Source: Methylibium sp035762065
GTDB lineage: Bacteria; Pseudomonadota; Gammaproteobacteria; Burkholderiales; Burkholderiaceae_C
Assembly: GCF_035762065.1 (NCBI RefSeq)
Contig: NZ_DASTPW010000027.1
Span: 1 to 64,000 of the forward strand
Length of the DNA: 64,000 nucleotides
Reading direction: 5' to 3'
The stretch's first letter is position 1; each line of letters starts with the position of its first letter. The position numbers and the translations under genes are program-made. This document shows, piece by piece, positions 7,494 through 15,526 of this stretch. The notes under the pieces were generated by a model. It worked only from the letters and a program-made list of their open reading frames with translations. It did no database searches and was not told the DNA's origin.

Positions 7494-8839
7494 GCGACAC
7501 CCCCGCGGCCGGCGGCGGCCGGTGCCATCGAGGCCGCGCGCGCGAGCGCCGCGACGCGCGCCGCGGTGATCGCGCTGCCCCCGTCCGCGCCGCCTTCGGG
7601 CAGCGGCATCACGAGCCGCACGACGGTGCCCTGCTGCGGCGCCGTCTCGATCGTGATGCGCCCGCCGAAGTGGGCCGCGCGCTCGCGCATGCCGAGCACG
7701 CCGTAACTCTTCGGGTGCATCAGCGCCTCGCGGGCGGCGCCGATGCCGTCGTCGCGCACTTCCAGGTGCAGCACGCCGCGCGGCGGGCCTTCGACGTAGA
7801 GCCGGATCCACACCGAGCGCGCCTGCGCGTGCCGCGCCACGTTCGACAGCATCTCCTGGAAGATGCGGAACACCGCGATGGCCCAGCGCTCGCCGCCTTC
7901 GCCGCCGTGCGCCGCGCTCGGCGGCTCGACACCGGTGGCGACGTGGAACTGCACGTCGGCGCGCAGCTCGCTCGCCTCCACGAACTCCTGCGCCTGCCAT
8001 TCGAGCGCGGCCCACAGGCCTTGATGGTCGAGGATGCTCGGCCGCAGGTCGGTGATGATCCGGCCGAGGTTGCCGACCGCGCGATCGATCGTGCTTCCCA
8101 TGCCGTGGCACTTGCATTGCAGGTCCGTGCGCCCGTCGAGCCGCTTGCCGAGCCAGCCGACGTCCATCTTCAAGGCCACGAGCAGCGAGCCGAGCTCGTC
8201 GTGGATCTCGCGCGCGATGCGGGTGCGCTCGGTCTCGCGCACCGACTCGGAGTACGCCGCCAGTTCGCGCAGCTGGGCGAGCGCGCCGGAGAGCTCGGCG
8301 GTGCGCGCGGCGACGCGGCGTTCGAGCTCCTCGTTGCTCTGCGTCAGCTGCGCGTTCATCCGCTTGAGCAGCAGCTCGGTCTGCTTGCGCCGCGAGATGT
8401 CGACGAAGCTCGCGACCGCGCCGATCGTCACCGGCCCCTCGGGCGTGGCCTCGACGATCGGGTGCGACGAGTACTCGGCCGCGAACGAGCTGCCGTCCTT
8501 GCGCCACAGCACCTCGTCGTCGATGCGGCAGGGCCGGCCTTCGCGGAAGGCCGCGAATATCGGGCACTCGGCTTCGGGGTACGGCCGGCCGTCGGGGTGC
8601 GAGTGGTGGATCAGCTCGTGCATGTTCCGCTGCAGCACCTCCTCGGCGCGGTAGCCGAGCATCTGCGCGCCGGCGCGGTTGACGAAGATGCAGCGGCCCT
8701 GCATGTCCACGCCGAACAGGCCCTCGCCGGTCGATTCGATCAGCAGCGCGCTGCGCTCCTTCCACAGCCCCTGCAGGCTCGCGGCGGCGAGACCGGCGTC
8801 GAACGGCGCAGGGATCGGAGGAGCCGGCTCGGTGGACAT
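7490..8839 (-). CDS. PAS-domain histidine kinase (NarX/DegS type)
   Basis: A 449-residue kinase without membrane segments, so probably a cytoplasmic sensor. A PAS domain covers about 28-150 (ALLIESTGEGLFGVDMQGR, then PAC-like VASFVDISRRKQ). A coiled-coil linker to about 200 follows, then a HisKA_3 dimerisation domain with H213 in IAREIHDELGS. The HATPase_c domain has N333 in EMLSNVARHAQA and the G-box YGVLGMRERA. A CxC at residues 242-244 between the domains is noteworthy. It pairs with the overlapping response regulator. The signal is unknown; haem, redox or small-ligand sensing are all possible. Confidence 0.92.
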   Translation of the reverse strand: MSTEPAPPIPAPFDAGLAAASLQGLWKERSALLIESTGEGLFGVDMQGRCIFVNRAGAQMLGYRAEEVLQRNMHELIHHSHPDGRPYPEAECPIFAAFREGRPCRIDDEVLWRKDGSSFAAEYSSHPIVEATPEGPVTIGAVASFVDISRRKQTELLLKRMNAQLTQSNEELERRVAARTAELSGALAQLRELAAYSESVRETERTRIAREIHDELGSLLVALKMDVGWLGKRLDGRTDLQCKCHGMGSTIDRAVGNLGRIITDLRPSILDHQGLWAALEWQAQEFVEASELRADVQFHVATGVEPPSAAHGGEGGERWAIAVFRIFQEMLSNVARHAQARSVWIRLYVEGPPRGVLHLEVRDDGIGAAREALMHPKSYGVLGMRERAAHFGGRITIETAPQQGTVVRLVMPLPEGGADGGSAITAARVAALARAASMAPAAAGRGGVA

Positions 8840-9033
8840 GGGTTCGGCGCGAAGACAGCCGGCTTGCGTGCAACGACCGTGCCGGCAAGGCCCGCCCACC
8901 GGCGACGCCCGCACCGGCGCGCACCCGCGCCCGCATGCACCGCCGCCGCGCGGCACGCGCGGCACCGCCCGACTTTGGTGACATTGCTGCAGCGCGAGAG
9001 CACCGCGAGCGAGAGCGCGGGACGGCGCTTCGC

Positions 9034-9756
9034 TCAGGGCGCGCTGACGCGCATCTGCAGCAGCGAGCGCGACTGCGTGCGCGATTCGCTGCGATAGACC
9101 GTGCCGCTGTCGCTGCGCTGCGCGCTTTGCTCGGTGCCTGCGACGGTGACCCACTCGCCCAGCGGCAGCTGCAGCGTGGTCAGCAGCCCGGCGGTCTCGG
9201 TGCTGCCTTCGGGCAGCGGCCTGCCGTCGAGGCCGTAGCGCGAACCGCTGCCGCCGCCGGCCATCGCGCTGGCTTCGCTGCGGATCTCCACCGTGACCGG
9301 CGCCACGCCGCCCGGCCAGCGCGGCCGCACGGCCACGCGCCGGCCCACGTCGACCAGGCCGGTCGTCCCGACCACGCCCTGGCCCTGCGGCGTCCACACC
9401 GGCGCGTACCAGGTCACGGGCTGGCTCACGCCGGTCGAGAGCAAGCCCTGGCCGCCGTTGAGCACGCGCAGCATCTGCGTGCTGTCGGCGCCGCGGGTCT
9501 GGCTCGTCGAGCCGATGGTCACGTCGGCGCGCGGGCGGACCTCGCCGTTGGGGCCGATCGTCACGCTGCCGGAGCGGATGCCGCCCACGTTGCCGTCGCC
9601 CGACGATCCGTCGGTCTGGCGCAGCTCGACCAGCAGGTTGCGCTGCGGCAGCCGTTCGCCGCCGCCGGGCGGCTGCTGCGCGAACGCGGCCGACGCAAGG
9701 CCGGCGAGGCATGCGGCGACCACGCCGCGCGACGATCGAAAGAGACGCATCGCCAC
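9034..9756 (-). CDS. exported protein of unknown function
   Basis: A 240-residue protein with signal peptide MAMRLFRSSRGVVAACLAGL ending ASAAFAQ. The mature part is rich in Gly, Ser and Thr, with a mainly beta-strand pattern (RNLLVELRQTD, VTIGPNGEVRPRADVTIG, LTTLQLPLGEWVTVAGTEQ). The GEWVTVAG element is reminiscent of secretin-associated or curli-type beta proteins, but I cannot assign a family. The start is GTG, ATG two codons later. Neighbours give no functional hint. Confidence 0.65.
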   Translation of the reverse strand: MAMRLFRSSRGVVAACLAGLASAAFAQQPPGGGERLPQRNLLVELRQTDGSSGDGNVGGIRSGSVTIGPNGEVRPRADVTIGSTSQTRGADSTQMLRVLNGGQGLLSTGVSQPVTWYAPVWTPQGQGVVGTTGLVDVGRRVAVRPRWPGGVAPVTVEIRSEASAMAGGGSGSRYGLDGRPLPEGSTETAGLLTTLQLPLGEWVTVAGTEQSAQRSDSGTVYRSESRTQSRSLLQMRVSAP

Positions 9757-9788
9757 AGCTTAAGCGCGCGCCGCGGCTTCGACACGGC

Positions 9789-10361
9789 TCAGCGGCCGAG
9801 CACCCCGCGCACCGCCGCGACGAGGCTCGGCTGCAGCGGGCCGCCACGCAGGCGCCCGCTCAGCTCGAGCTGCACGCCGATGCGCCGGCGGCCGCGGTTG
9901 CAGATGTTGTGCGGATCGAGCGCCTGGAAGCGCAGGCCGTCGGTGACGGCCTCGATGCCGGCTTCGCGCAGCGCACCGGCGAGCTCGGCCTTCAAGGCGT
10001 CGTCGAGCCCGCCGACGATCACGCCCGGGTCCGGCTCGACGGGCTGCGCGTTGTAGCCGTGGATCGTCACGATGCGGTCGCAGCGCGCGACGAGCGCGAG
10101 CGCCTCGGGCTCGTCGAAGCGGTGGCTGGTGAGGTGCAGCCGCGCGTGGTTGTCCGCGGTCAGCCGGCCTTCGAACAGGTAGAGGTTGAAGTCCTCGCCG
10201 GCGATCGCCCGGGCGACGGCCGAGGTGGCGCGTTCGATGCCGCCGCCGTGCGGCGCCACGATCGCCACCGTGGAGGCGTGCAGCGGCCGGACGAGGATCT
10301 CGTAGTCGCTGCCGCGCCGAAAGCGCGCGGCGATGTCGGCGAAGCTGCGCGGCTCGGCCAT
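9789..10361 (-). CDS. poly-gamma-glutamate hydrolase family protein
   Basis: A 190-residue protein of the PghP/DUF867 family, zinc-dependent gamma-glutamyl hydrolases known mainly from phages that cut the poly-gamma-glutamate capsule. The metal-site motif IVAPHGGGIE gives H38 and E43, with further histidines in LHLTSHRFDEPE (H76, H80) and TIHGYNAQP (H101). NICNRGRRRIGVQLELS matches the family C-terminal motif in which the product-site Arg lies. It sits between lipA and an exported unknown with no phage genes near, so a housekeeping amidase role is possible. Substrate unproven. Confidence 0.82.
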   Translation of the reverse strand: MAEPRSFADIAARFRRGSDYEILVRPLHASTVAIVAPHGGGIERATSAVARAIAGEDFNLYLFEGRLTADNHARLHLTSHRFDEPEALALVARCDRIVTIHGYNAQPVEPDPGVIVGGLDDALKAELAGALREAGIEAVTDGLRFQALDPHNICNRGRRRIGVQLELSGRLRGGPLQPSLVAAVRGVLGR

Positions 10362-10393
10362 CGGCGCGCCGTGCTCGCGTCGGGCCGTGGCGC

Positions 10394-11374
10394 TCAGGCG
10401 CCGGCCGTCAAGCCCGCCGCGTGCGCCTGCTGGTCCGCGTGGTAGCTGCTGCGCACCATCGCGCCGACGGCGGCATGGCTGAAGCCCATCGCCTGCGCTT
10501 CGCGCTCGAACATCGCGAAGGTGTCCGGATGCACGTAGCGCCGCACCGGCAGGTGGTGGCCGCTGGGCGCGAGGTACTGGCCGAGTGTGAGCATGTCGAT
10601 GCCGTGCGCGCGCATGTCGCGCATCACCGTGAGGATCTCCTCGTCGGTCTCGCCGAGGCCGAGCATCAGGCCGCTCTTGGTCGGCACCGTCGGGTGCAGG
10701 GCCTTGAACTTCTTCAGCAGGTTCAGGCTGAAGGCGTAGTCGCTGCCCGGGCGCGCTTCCTTGTACAGGCGCGGCACGGTCTCGAGGTTGTGGTTCATCA
10801 CGTCGGGCGGCGCGGCCTTGAGGATTTCGAGCGCGCGATCGTCGCGGCCGCGGAAGTCGGGCACCAGCACCTCGATCTGCGTCGCAGGCGACAGCGCGCG
10901 CGTCTGGCGGATGCACTCGACGAAGTGGGCGGCGCCGCCGTCGCGCAGGTCGTCGCGGTCGACGCTGGTGATCACCACGTACTTGAGCTTCAGCGCCGCG
11001 ATCGTCTTGGCGAGGTTCGCCGGCTCGTCGGCATCGAGCGGGTCGGGACGGCCGTGGCCCACGTCGCAGAACGGGCAGCGGCGGGTGCACTTGTCGCCCA
11101 TGATCATGAAGGTGGCCGTGCCCTTGCCGAAGCACTCGCCGATGTTCGGGCACGAGGCTTCCTCGCACACCGTGTGCAGCTTGTGCTCGCGCAGGATCTG
11201 CTTGATCTCGTAGAAGCGGGTGCTCGGGCTGCCGGCCTTGACCCGGATCCAGTCGGGCTTCTTCAGCACCTCGCCGGCGGGGATCACCTTGATCGGGATG
11301 CGCGAGGTCTTGGCCTGCGACTTCTGCTTGGCGGAGGCGTCGTAGGGCGCGGCGAGGGGCGTGTCAGCGGCCAT
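10394..11374 (-). CDS. lipA: lipoyl synthase
   Basis: Radical-SAM enzyme that inserts two sulfurs into protein-bound octanoate to form lipoate. Protein of 326 residues from the ATG at 11374; an upstream ATG at 11455 would overlap lipB by 92 bases. The auxiliary cluster cysteines are C70, C75, C81 and the radical-SAM cysteines C96, C100, C103 (CTRRCPFC). The C-terminal RSSYHA carries the serine that ligates the sacrificial cluster. The start overlaps the end of lipB by 11 bases. Acts with LipB and the 2-oxoacid dehydrogenases. Confidence 0.97.
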   Translation of the reverse strand: MAADTPLAAPYDASAKQKSQAKTSRIPIKVIPAGEVLKKPDWIRVKAGSPSTRFYEIKQILREHKLHTVCEEASCPNIGECFGKGTATFMIMGDKCTRRCPFCDVGHGRPDPLDADEPANLAKTIAALKLKYVVITSVDRDDLRDGGAAHFVECIRQTRALSPATQIEVLVPDFRGRDDRALEILKAAPPDVMNHNLETVPRLYKEARPGSDYAFSLNLLKKFKALHPTVPTKSGLMLGLGETDEEILTVMRDMRAHGIDMLTLGQYLAPSGHHLPVRRYVHPDTFAMFEREAQAMGFSHAAVGAMVRSSYHADQQAHAAGLTAGA

Positions 11375-12068
11375 CGGGGTCGGTCTTTCGGGGAGCGAGT
11401 TGCGCTTGCAGCCGGGCGGCCAGCACGCTGGCCACGTCGGCCTCACTCGCGGCAACGCCGATTGTCCGCAAATCCACCGTCGCGAGGCCGGCGTAGCCGC
11501 AGGGGTTGATGCGCGCGAAGGGGCTCAGGTCCATCGCGACGTTCAGCGCGACGCCGTGGTACGCGCGGTGCCGGCTGACCTTGATGCCGAGCGCGGCGAC
11601 CTTGCCCAGGCCGCGCCAGGGGTCGCGCGGGTCGGCGGGGCCGACGAGCGCCGCGTGGTCGAACGGGTCGTCGAGGCGCAGGTAGATGCCCGGCGCGCCG
11701 GCGACGCGATGGCCGGTGACGCCGAAGTGGGCCAGCGTGCGCAGCACCGCCGCCTCGAGCCGGAACACGTACTCCTTGACGTGGAGGCCGAGCCGCTGGA
11801 GATCGACCAGTGGATAGGCGACCACCTGTCCGGGCCCGTGGTAAGTGACCTGGCCGCCACGGTTGCTCTGCACGACGGGGATGCCGCCGGCCTCGTGCGG
11901 ATCGAAGTGCACATGCTCGGCGCGCCCGGCGATGCCCTGCGTGAAAACGGGTTCGTGCTCGCAGAGCCAGAGCTCGTCGGGCGTGCCGGCATCGCGCGCC
12001 TCGGTGAAGGCGCGCATCGCGGCGAAGGTGGGCTCGTAGGGGACGAGGCCGAGCGACCGGATCTGCAT
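11364..12068 (-). CDS. lipB: octanoyltransferase
   Basis: Transfers octanoate from acyl carrier protein to lipoyl domains. A 234-residue protein with the family motifs RGGQVTYHGPGQVVAYPL, the catalytic lysine K163 in ALGIKVSRHRAYHG and cysteine C190 in RINPCGYAG. An insertion around 131-152 (LDDPFDHAALVG...) is longer than in E. coli LipB. It lies between ybeD and lipA in the usual order. The start has no strong Shine-Dalgarno; the annotated ATG gives the standard N-terminus. Confidence 0.96.
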   Translation of the reverse strand: MQIRSLGLVPYEPTFAAMRAFTEARDAGTPDELWLCEHEPVFTQGIAGRAEHVHFDPHEAGGIPVVQSNRGGQVTYHGPGQVVAYPLVDLQRLGLHVKEYVFRLEAAVLRTLAHFGVTGHRVAGAPGIYLRLDDPFDHAALVGPADPRDPWRGLGKVAALGIKVSRHRAYHGVALNVAMDLSPFARINPCGYAGLATVDLRTIGVAASEADVASVLAARLQAQLAPRKTDPDGR

Positions 12069-12087
12069 CGAACCCGCCGCGCGGTGA

Positions 12088-12387
12088 CTACAAGACCACC
12101 TTCACCATCGGGTGCGAGCTCAGCGCGCGGTACAGCTCGTCGAGCTGCCCGCGGCTGGTGGCGGTGACGGTCAGCGTCAGGCCGAGGTAGTTGCCGGCCT
12201 TGCTGGGGCGCCGTTCGATCGTCGCAGGGTCGAACGCCGGGTCGAAGCGCCGGGCGACCTCGACCACCGCCGCCTCGAAGCCCTCGGCCTGCGCGCCCAT
12301 CACCTTGATCGGAAAGGCGCTCGGGTAGTCGATCAGGCTCGCGCGCTCGAGCGGCGTGCCGTCCTCGGGGATCGCGTCCGTGCTCAT
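12088..12387 (-). CDS. DUF493 (YbeD-like) protein
   Basis: A 99-residue YbeD-family protein, usually 85-100 residues, with SAFPIKVMGAQAEGFEAAV and a late LYRALSSHPMVKVVL stretch. YbeD folds like an ACT domain and is thought to act as a small regulator linked to lipoate synthesis; its function is not established. It begins two bases after dat ends and is followed by lipB, the conserved order. The ATG at 12387 is chosen because longer frames run into dat. Confidence 0.9.
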   Translation of the reverse strand: MSTDAIPEDGTPLERASLIDYPSAFPIKVMGAQAEGFEAAVVEVARRFDPAFDPATIERRPSKAGNYLGLTLTVTATSRGQLDELYRALSSHPMVKVVL

Positions 12388-12389
12388 CG

Positions 12390-13304
12390 TCAGATGGATT
12401 GTTCGAGCTTGGCCCGCTGGTAGGCCTCGTGCAGCCGCGCATACACCGGCCCGGGCTTGCCGCGCAGCGCGCCGTGGCCGACCTCCTCGCCGTCGATGCG
12501 GGTGACCGGCAGCACCTCCTTGGTCGCCGAGCTGAGCAGCACCTCGTCGGCCGTGCGCACCTCGTCTTCGGTGATCGGCCGCAGGCTGTAGGGGATGCCG
12601 ATGTCCTCGCACAGCTCGCGCAGCAGCTCGAAGCGGATGCCTTCCAGCACGTGTTCGCTCTTCGGCGCCCCGAGCAGCGCGCCTTCCTTGACGATCCACA
12701 CGTTCGACGCCGCGGCCTCGGTGAGGTGGCCGTCGCGGAACATGATGGTTTCGGCCGCGCCGTGGTCGGCTGAGAGCTGGCGCGCGAGCACCGCGCCGAG
12801 CAGGCTCACCGCCTTGATGTCGCCGCGTTCCCAGCGGAAGTCGCGCGCGGTGACACAGGCGACGCCGGCGTGGCGCTGCTCGGGCGTGGCCGGCTTCATC
12901 GGCGTCGCGGTGACGAACACGGTGGGCTGAGGATGCGCGGGCATCACGTGGTCGCGCGGCGCGACGCCGCGGGTGATCTGAAGGTAGACGAGCTGGTCGT
13001 CGGCGCCGCTTTGCGCATGCTGCGCGGCGACCAGCTTGCGGATGATCTCGAGCCATTGCTCGCGCTGCAGGGGCTGGGGCACGCGCACCTTCGCCAGGCT
13101 GCGCTCGAGCCGGGCGAGGTGCTCGTCGAAGCGGAACAGCCGCCGCGCGTAGACCGGCACGACCTCGTAGACGCCGTCGCCGAAGATGAAGCCGCGGTCG
13201 AGCACGCTGACCTTCGCCTCGCCGAGCCGGCTGTACTCGCCGTTCAGGAAGCACAGCGTGTCGGCGGTGGCCGCAGGCAGCGCCGCGGGGGTCAGCGTGT
13301 TCAT
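12390..13304 (-). CDS. dat: class IV (D-amino acid) aminotransferase
   Basis: A 304-residue fold-type IV PLP enzyme close to D-alanine aminotransferase and branched-chain aminotransferase. The PLP lysine is K164 in RWERGDIKAVSLLG, and the E-position and phosphate cup are in TEAAASNVWIV. FGDGVYEVVPVY marks the start of the substrate pocket. It follows a D-alanyl-D-alanine carboxypeptidase gene by eight bases, so recycling of D-alanine is plausible. D- versus L-branched-chain specificity cannot be decided here. Confidence 0.88.
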   Translation of the reverse strand: MNTLTPAALPAATADTLCFLNGEYSRLGEAKVSVLDRGFIFGDGVYEVVPVYARRLFRFDEHLARLERSLAKVRVPQPLQREQWLEIIRKLVAAQHAQSGADDQLVYLQITRGVAPRDHVMPAHPQPTVFVTATPMKPATPEQRHAGVACVTARDFRWERGDIKAVSLLGAVLARQLSADHGAAETIMFRDGHLTEAAASNVWIVKEGALLGAPKSEHVLEGIRFELLRELCEDIGIPYSLRPITEDEVRTADEVLLSSATKEVLPVTRIDGEEVGHGALRGKPGPVYARLHEAYQRAKLEQSI

Positions 13305-13312
13305 CGGCGGCC

Positions 13313-14467
13313 TCACTTGATCCACAAGCGCAGCGAGTCCCAGGCGCGGCCGAGCAGGCCGGCCTGCTCGACGTTCTCCAGCACCGTCAGCGGCAGCTCG
13401 GCGACGGCGGCATTGCCGGCGCTGAGCTTGATCGTGCCGACCACCTGGCCCTTGGCGAGCGGCGCGACCAGCGGGTCGGTGCGGGTGATCTCGGTCTTGA
13501 GCTTGTCGCCCTCGCCGCGCGGCACCGAGGCCATCACCGCCTGCGCGCTGCCGAGCTTGGCGGTGCGCGACTTGCCCTTCCAGACCTCGGGGGTCGCGAC
13601 CGCCTGGTTGGCCTCGTAGAGCTTGACCGCGTCGAAGGCGGTGTAGCCCCAGTTCAGCAGCTTCTGGCTTTCGGCCGCGCGGCCTTCCATCGACGCGGCG
13701 CCGAGCACCACCGTCAGCAGCCGGCGCTCGCCGTTCGGGAAGCTGCGCTTGGCGGTGGTGACGAGGCAGTAGCCGGCGGCGTCGGTGTAGCCGGTCTTCA
13801 GGCCGTCGACCGTCGGGTCGCGGTAGAGCAGCAGGTTGCGGTTGGGCTGCTTGATCTTGTTGAAGGTGAACTCGCGGATCGAGTAGTACGGCAGGTACTC
13901 GGGGAAGTCGCGGATCAGCCGGGTCGCGATCACGCCGATCTCGCGCGCGGTGCTGGTGTGGCCGGGCGCGGTCAGGCCTTCGGGGTTCTTGAACGAGGTG
14001 GCCTTCAGGCCGAAAGCCTGCGCCTGGCGGTTCATCGCGGCGACGAACTGTTCGACGCTGCCGGAGACGCCTTCGGCGAGCACCACCGTCGCGTCGTTGC
14101 CGCTCTGAACGATGACGCCCTTGAGCAGGTCGTCGACCTTCACCTGGCTGCCCAGCGGCAGGAAGCTGCGCGACGCGCCGGTCATGCCGGTGCGCCAGGC
14201 GCGTTCGCTGACGGGCAGCGTCTGGTCGAGCGTCAGCTTCTTCTCCTTCAGCGCCTGGAACACGAGGTAGGCGGTCATCAGCTTGGTCAGCGACGCGGGC
14301 TCGACCGGCAGGTCGGGCTCGCGCGCGGCCAGCGTCTGGCCGGTCGTCACGTCGAAGACGAGGTAGGAGCGCGCCGCCACCTCGGGCGGCTGCGGGGCCT
14401 GGGCGTGCGCGAGCGTGGCGGCCGTCGTCACGGCGAGGGCGAGGATCGAAGCGAGCAGTCGGTTCAT
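13313..14467 (-). CDS. dacA: D-alanyl-D-alanine carboxypeptidase (PBP5/6 type)
   Basis: Trims the terminal D-Ala from peptidoglycan pentapeptides in the periplasm. The 384-residue protein has a signal peptide (MNRLLASILALAVTTAATLA) and the three active-site motifs S59-LTK, S122-GN and K224-TG. The C-terminal domain (about 280-370) is the beta-rich stalk and ends in an amphipathic helix LGRAWDSLRLWIK that tethers to the inner membrane. First gene of the run dacA-dat-ybeD-lipB-lipA. The gene symbol could equally be dacC. Confidence 0.95.
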   Translation of the reverse strand: MNRLLASILALAVTTAATLAHAQAPQPPEVAARSYLVFDVTTGQTLAAREPDLPVEPASLTKLMTAYLVFQALKEKKLTLDQTLPVSERAWRTGMTGASRSFLPLGSQVKVDDLLKGVIVQSGNDATVVLAEGVSGSVEQFVAAMNRQAQAFGLKATSFKNPEGLTAPGHTSTAREIGVIATRLIRDFPEYLPYYSIREFTFNKIKQPNRNLLLYRDPTVDGLKTGYTDAAGYCLVTTAKRSFPNGERRLLTVVLGAASMEGRAAESQKLLNWGYTAFDAVKLYEANQAVATPEVWKGKSRTAKLGSAQAVMASVPRGEGDKLKTEITRTDPLVAPLAKGQVVGTIKLSAGNAAVAELPLTVLENVEQAGLLGRAWDSLRLWIK

Positions 14468-14546
14468 CGGGATGGGAAAGATCGTTCGGGCGCGGCGATG
14501 GACAAGCCGGCCGCGCGAAGGTTCGCAACAAAGAGGCAAGCGGTGC

Positions 14547-15185
14547 TCAGCCGGCCAGCGGCTGGCTCCAGGCGCGCAGCAACAGCGTTTTGAGCAGCGC
14601 GAGCTTGCCGTGGAAGAAGTGGCCGCTCGACGGCAGCACGGTGACGGGCAGATCCTGCGCGGCGGCCCAGGCGAGCGTCGCGGCGCAGGGCACGACTTCG
14701 TCGTCGCTGCCGTGGACGACGAAGGTTTCCGCGCGCAGGGCTTCGGGCAGGTCGGGCACCGTCTGCTTCTGCGTCGAAGGCGCGACGAGCGCGAGCCGCT
14801 GCGCCGGCGCCGCGCCGGCGAGCCGCTGCGCGACCGAGGCCGCGACGAAACCGCCGAACGAGAACCCGGCCAGCACCAGCGGCAGATCCGCGCCGCGCTG
14901 CGCGGCGACGACCGCCAGCGCATCGTCGATCTCGCCGCGGCCGGCGTCCCAGCTGCCTTCCGATCGGCCGACGCCGCGGAAGTTGAAGCGCAGGCTGCGC
15001 CAGCCGTTCTGCAAGCCGGCCCGGGCGATCGTCTGCACGACCTTGTTGTCCAGCGTGCCGCCGTGCTGCGGATGCGGATGGCACACGACCAGCACGGCGC
15101 TCGGCGTGGCGGCGGGCTCGTCGAGTGCCGCCTCGATCGCGCCGGCCGGACCGGAAAGCTGCAGGTGCTGCGTCTGCGCGTTCAT
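14547..15185 (-). CDS. alpha/beta hydrolase (KANL3/Tex30-like)
   Basis: A 212-residue dienelactone hydrolase-like fold. The nucleophile elbow GFSFGG, the acid in VVHGSDDEVVP and histidine in PSSGHFFHGKL form the triad, and HPHPQHGGTLDNKVV is the hallmark of this bacterial subfamily, called hydrolases of alpha/beta superfamily, related to KANL3. No substrate is established. It begins four bases after the ferredoxin stop. Confidence 0.85.
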   Translation of the reverse strand: MNAQTQHLQLSGPAGAIEAALDEPAATPSAVLVVCHPHPQHGGTLDNKVVQTIARAGLQNGWRSLRFNFRGVGRSEGSWDAGRGEIDDALAVVAAQRGADLPLVLAGFSFGGFVAASVAQRLAGAAPAQRLALVAPSTQKQTVPDLPEALRAETFVVHGSDDEVVPCAATLAWAAAQDLPVTVLPSSGHFFHGKLALLKTLLLRAWSQPLAG

Positions 15186-15189
15186 GCGC

Positions 15190-15513
15190 TCAGCGGCCGA
15201 TGTCGGGCGGCAGCACCAGTCGCTCGACCACCTCGCCGCGCACCAGGTGCGACTCGACGATCTCGTCGACGTCGTGCTTGTCCACGAAGGTGTACCAGGT
15301 GCCCTCCGGGTAGACCACCGCGACCGGCCCGCCGGCGCAGCGGTCGAGGCAGCCGGCCTTGTTGACGCGCAGCTTGCCGGGGCCCATCAGGCCGAGCTGC
15401 TTCGCGCGCTTCTTGCAGTGGGCGAAGCCGCCTTCGGCGTCGTGGTCGGCGCAGGCGGCTTCGCCGTCGCGCTGGTTGAGGCAGAAGAAGATGTGGCGCT
15501 CGTAATAGCTCAT
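15190..15513 (-). CDS. thioredoxin-like [2Fe-2S] ferredoxin
   Basis: A 107-residue protein with a thioredoxin-like 2Fe-2S ferredoxin pattern: C11 and C33 in the N-terminal half (C21 lies between), then C55-LDRC59. The segment GCLDRCAGGPVAVVYPEG is the conserved loop of the Fd_2Fe2S/NuoE-like class. Electron donor or acceptor unknown. A -10-like GACAAT lies seven bases before the ATG with no Shine-Dalgarno. It follows the VanZ gene by 13 bases. Confidence 0.9.
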   Translation of the reverse strand: MSYYERHIFFCLNQRDGEAACADHDAEGGFAHCKKRAKQLGLMGPGKLRVNKAGCLDRCAGGPVAVVYPEGTWYTFVDKHDVDEIVESHLVRGEVVERLVLPPDIGR

Positions 15514-15526
15514 GCGCGCGATTGTC

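Noticed and set aside
9789..10361. Prophage remnant around the poly-gamma-glutamate hydrolase-like gene
   Set aside because: No integrase, structural phage gene, attachment site or shift in codon use is visible nearby.
11375..11455. Upstream start of lipA giving 353 residues
   Set aside because: It would overlap lipB by 92 bases and adds an unlikely PCWP-rich extension; the inner ATG matches the family length.
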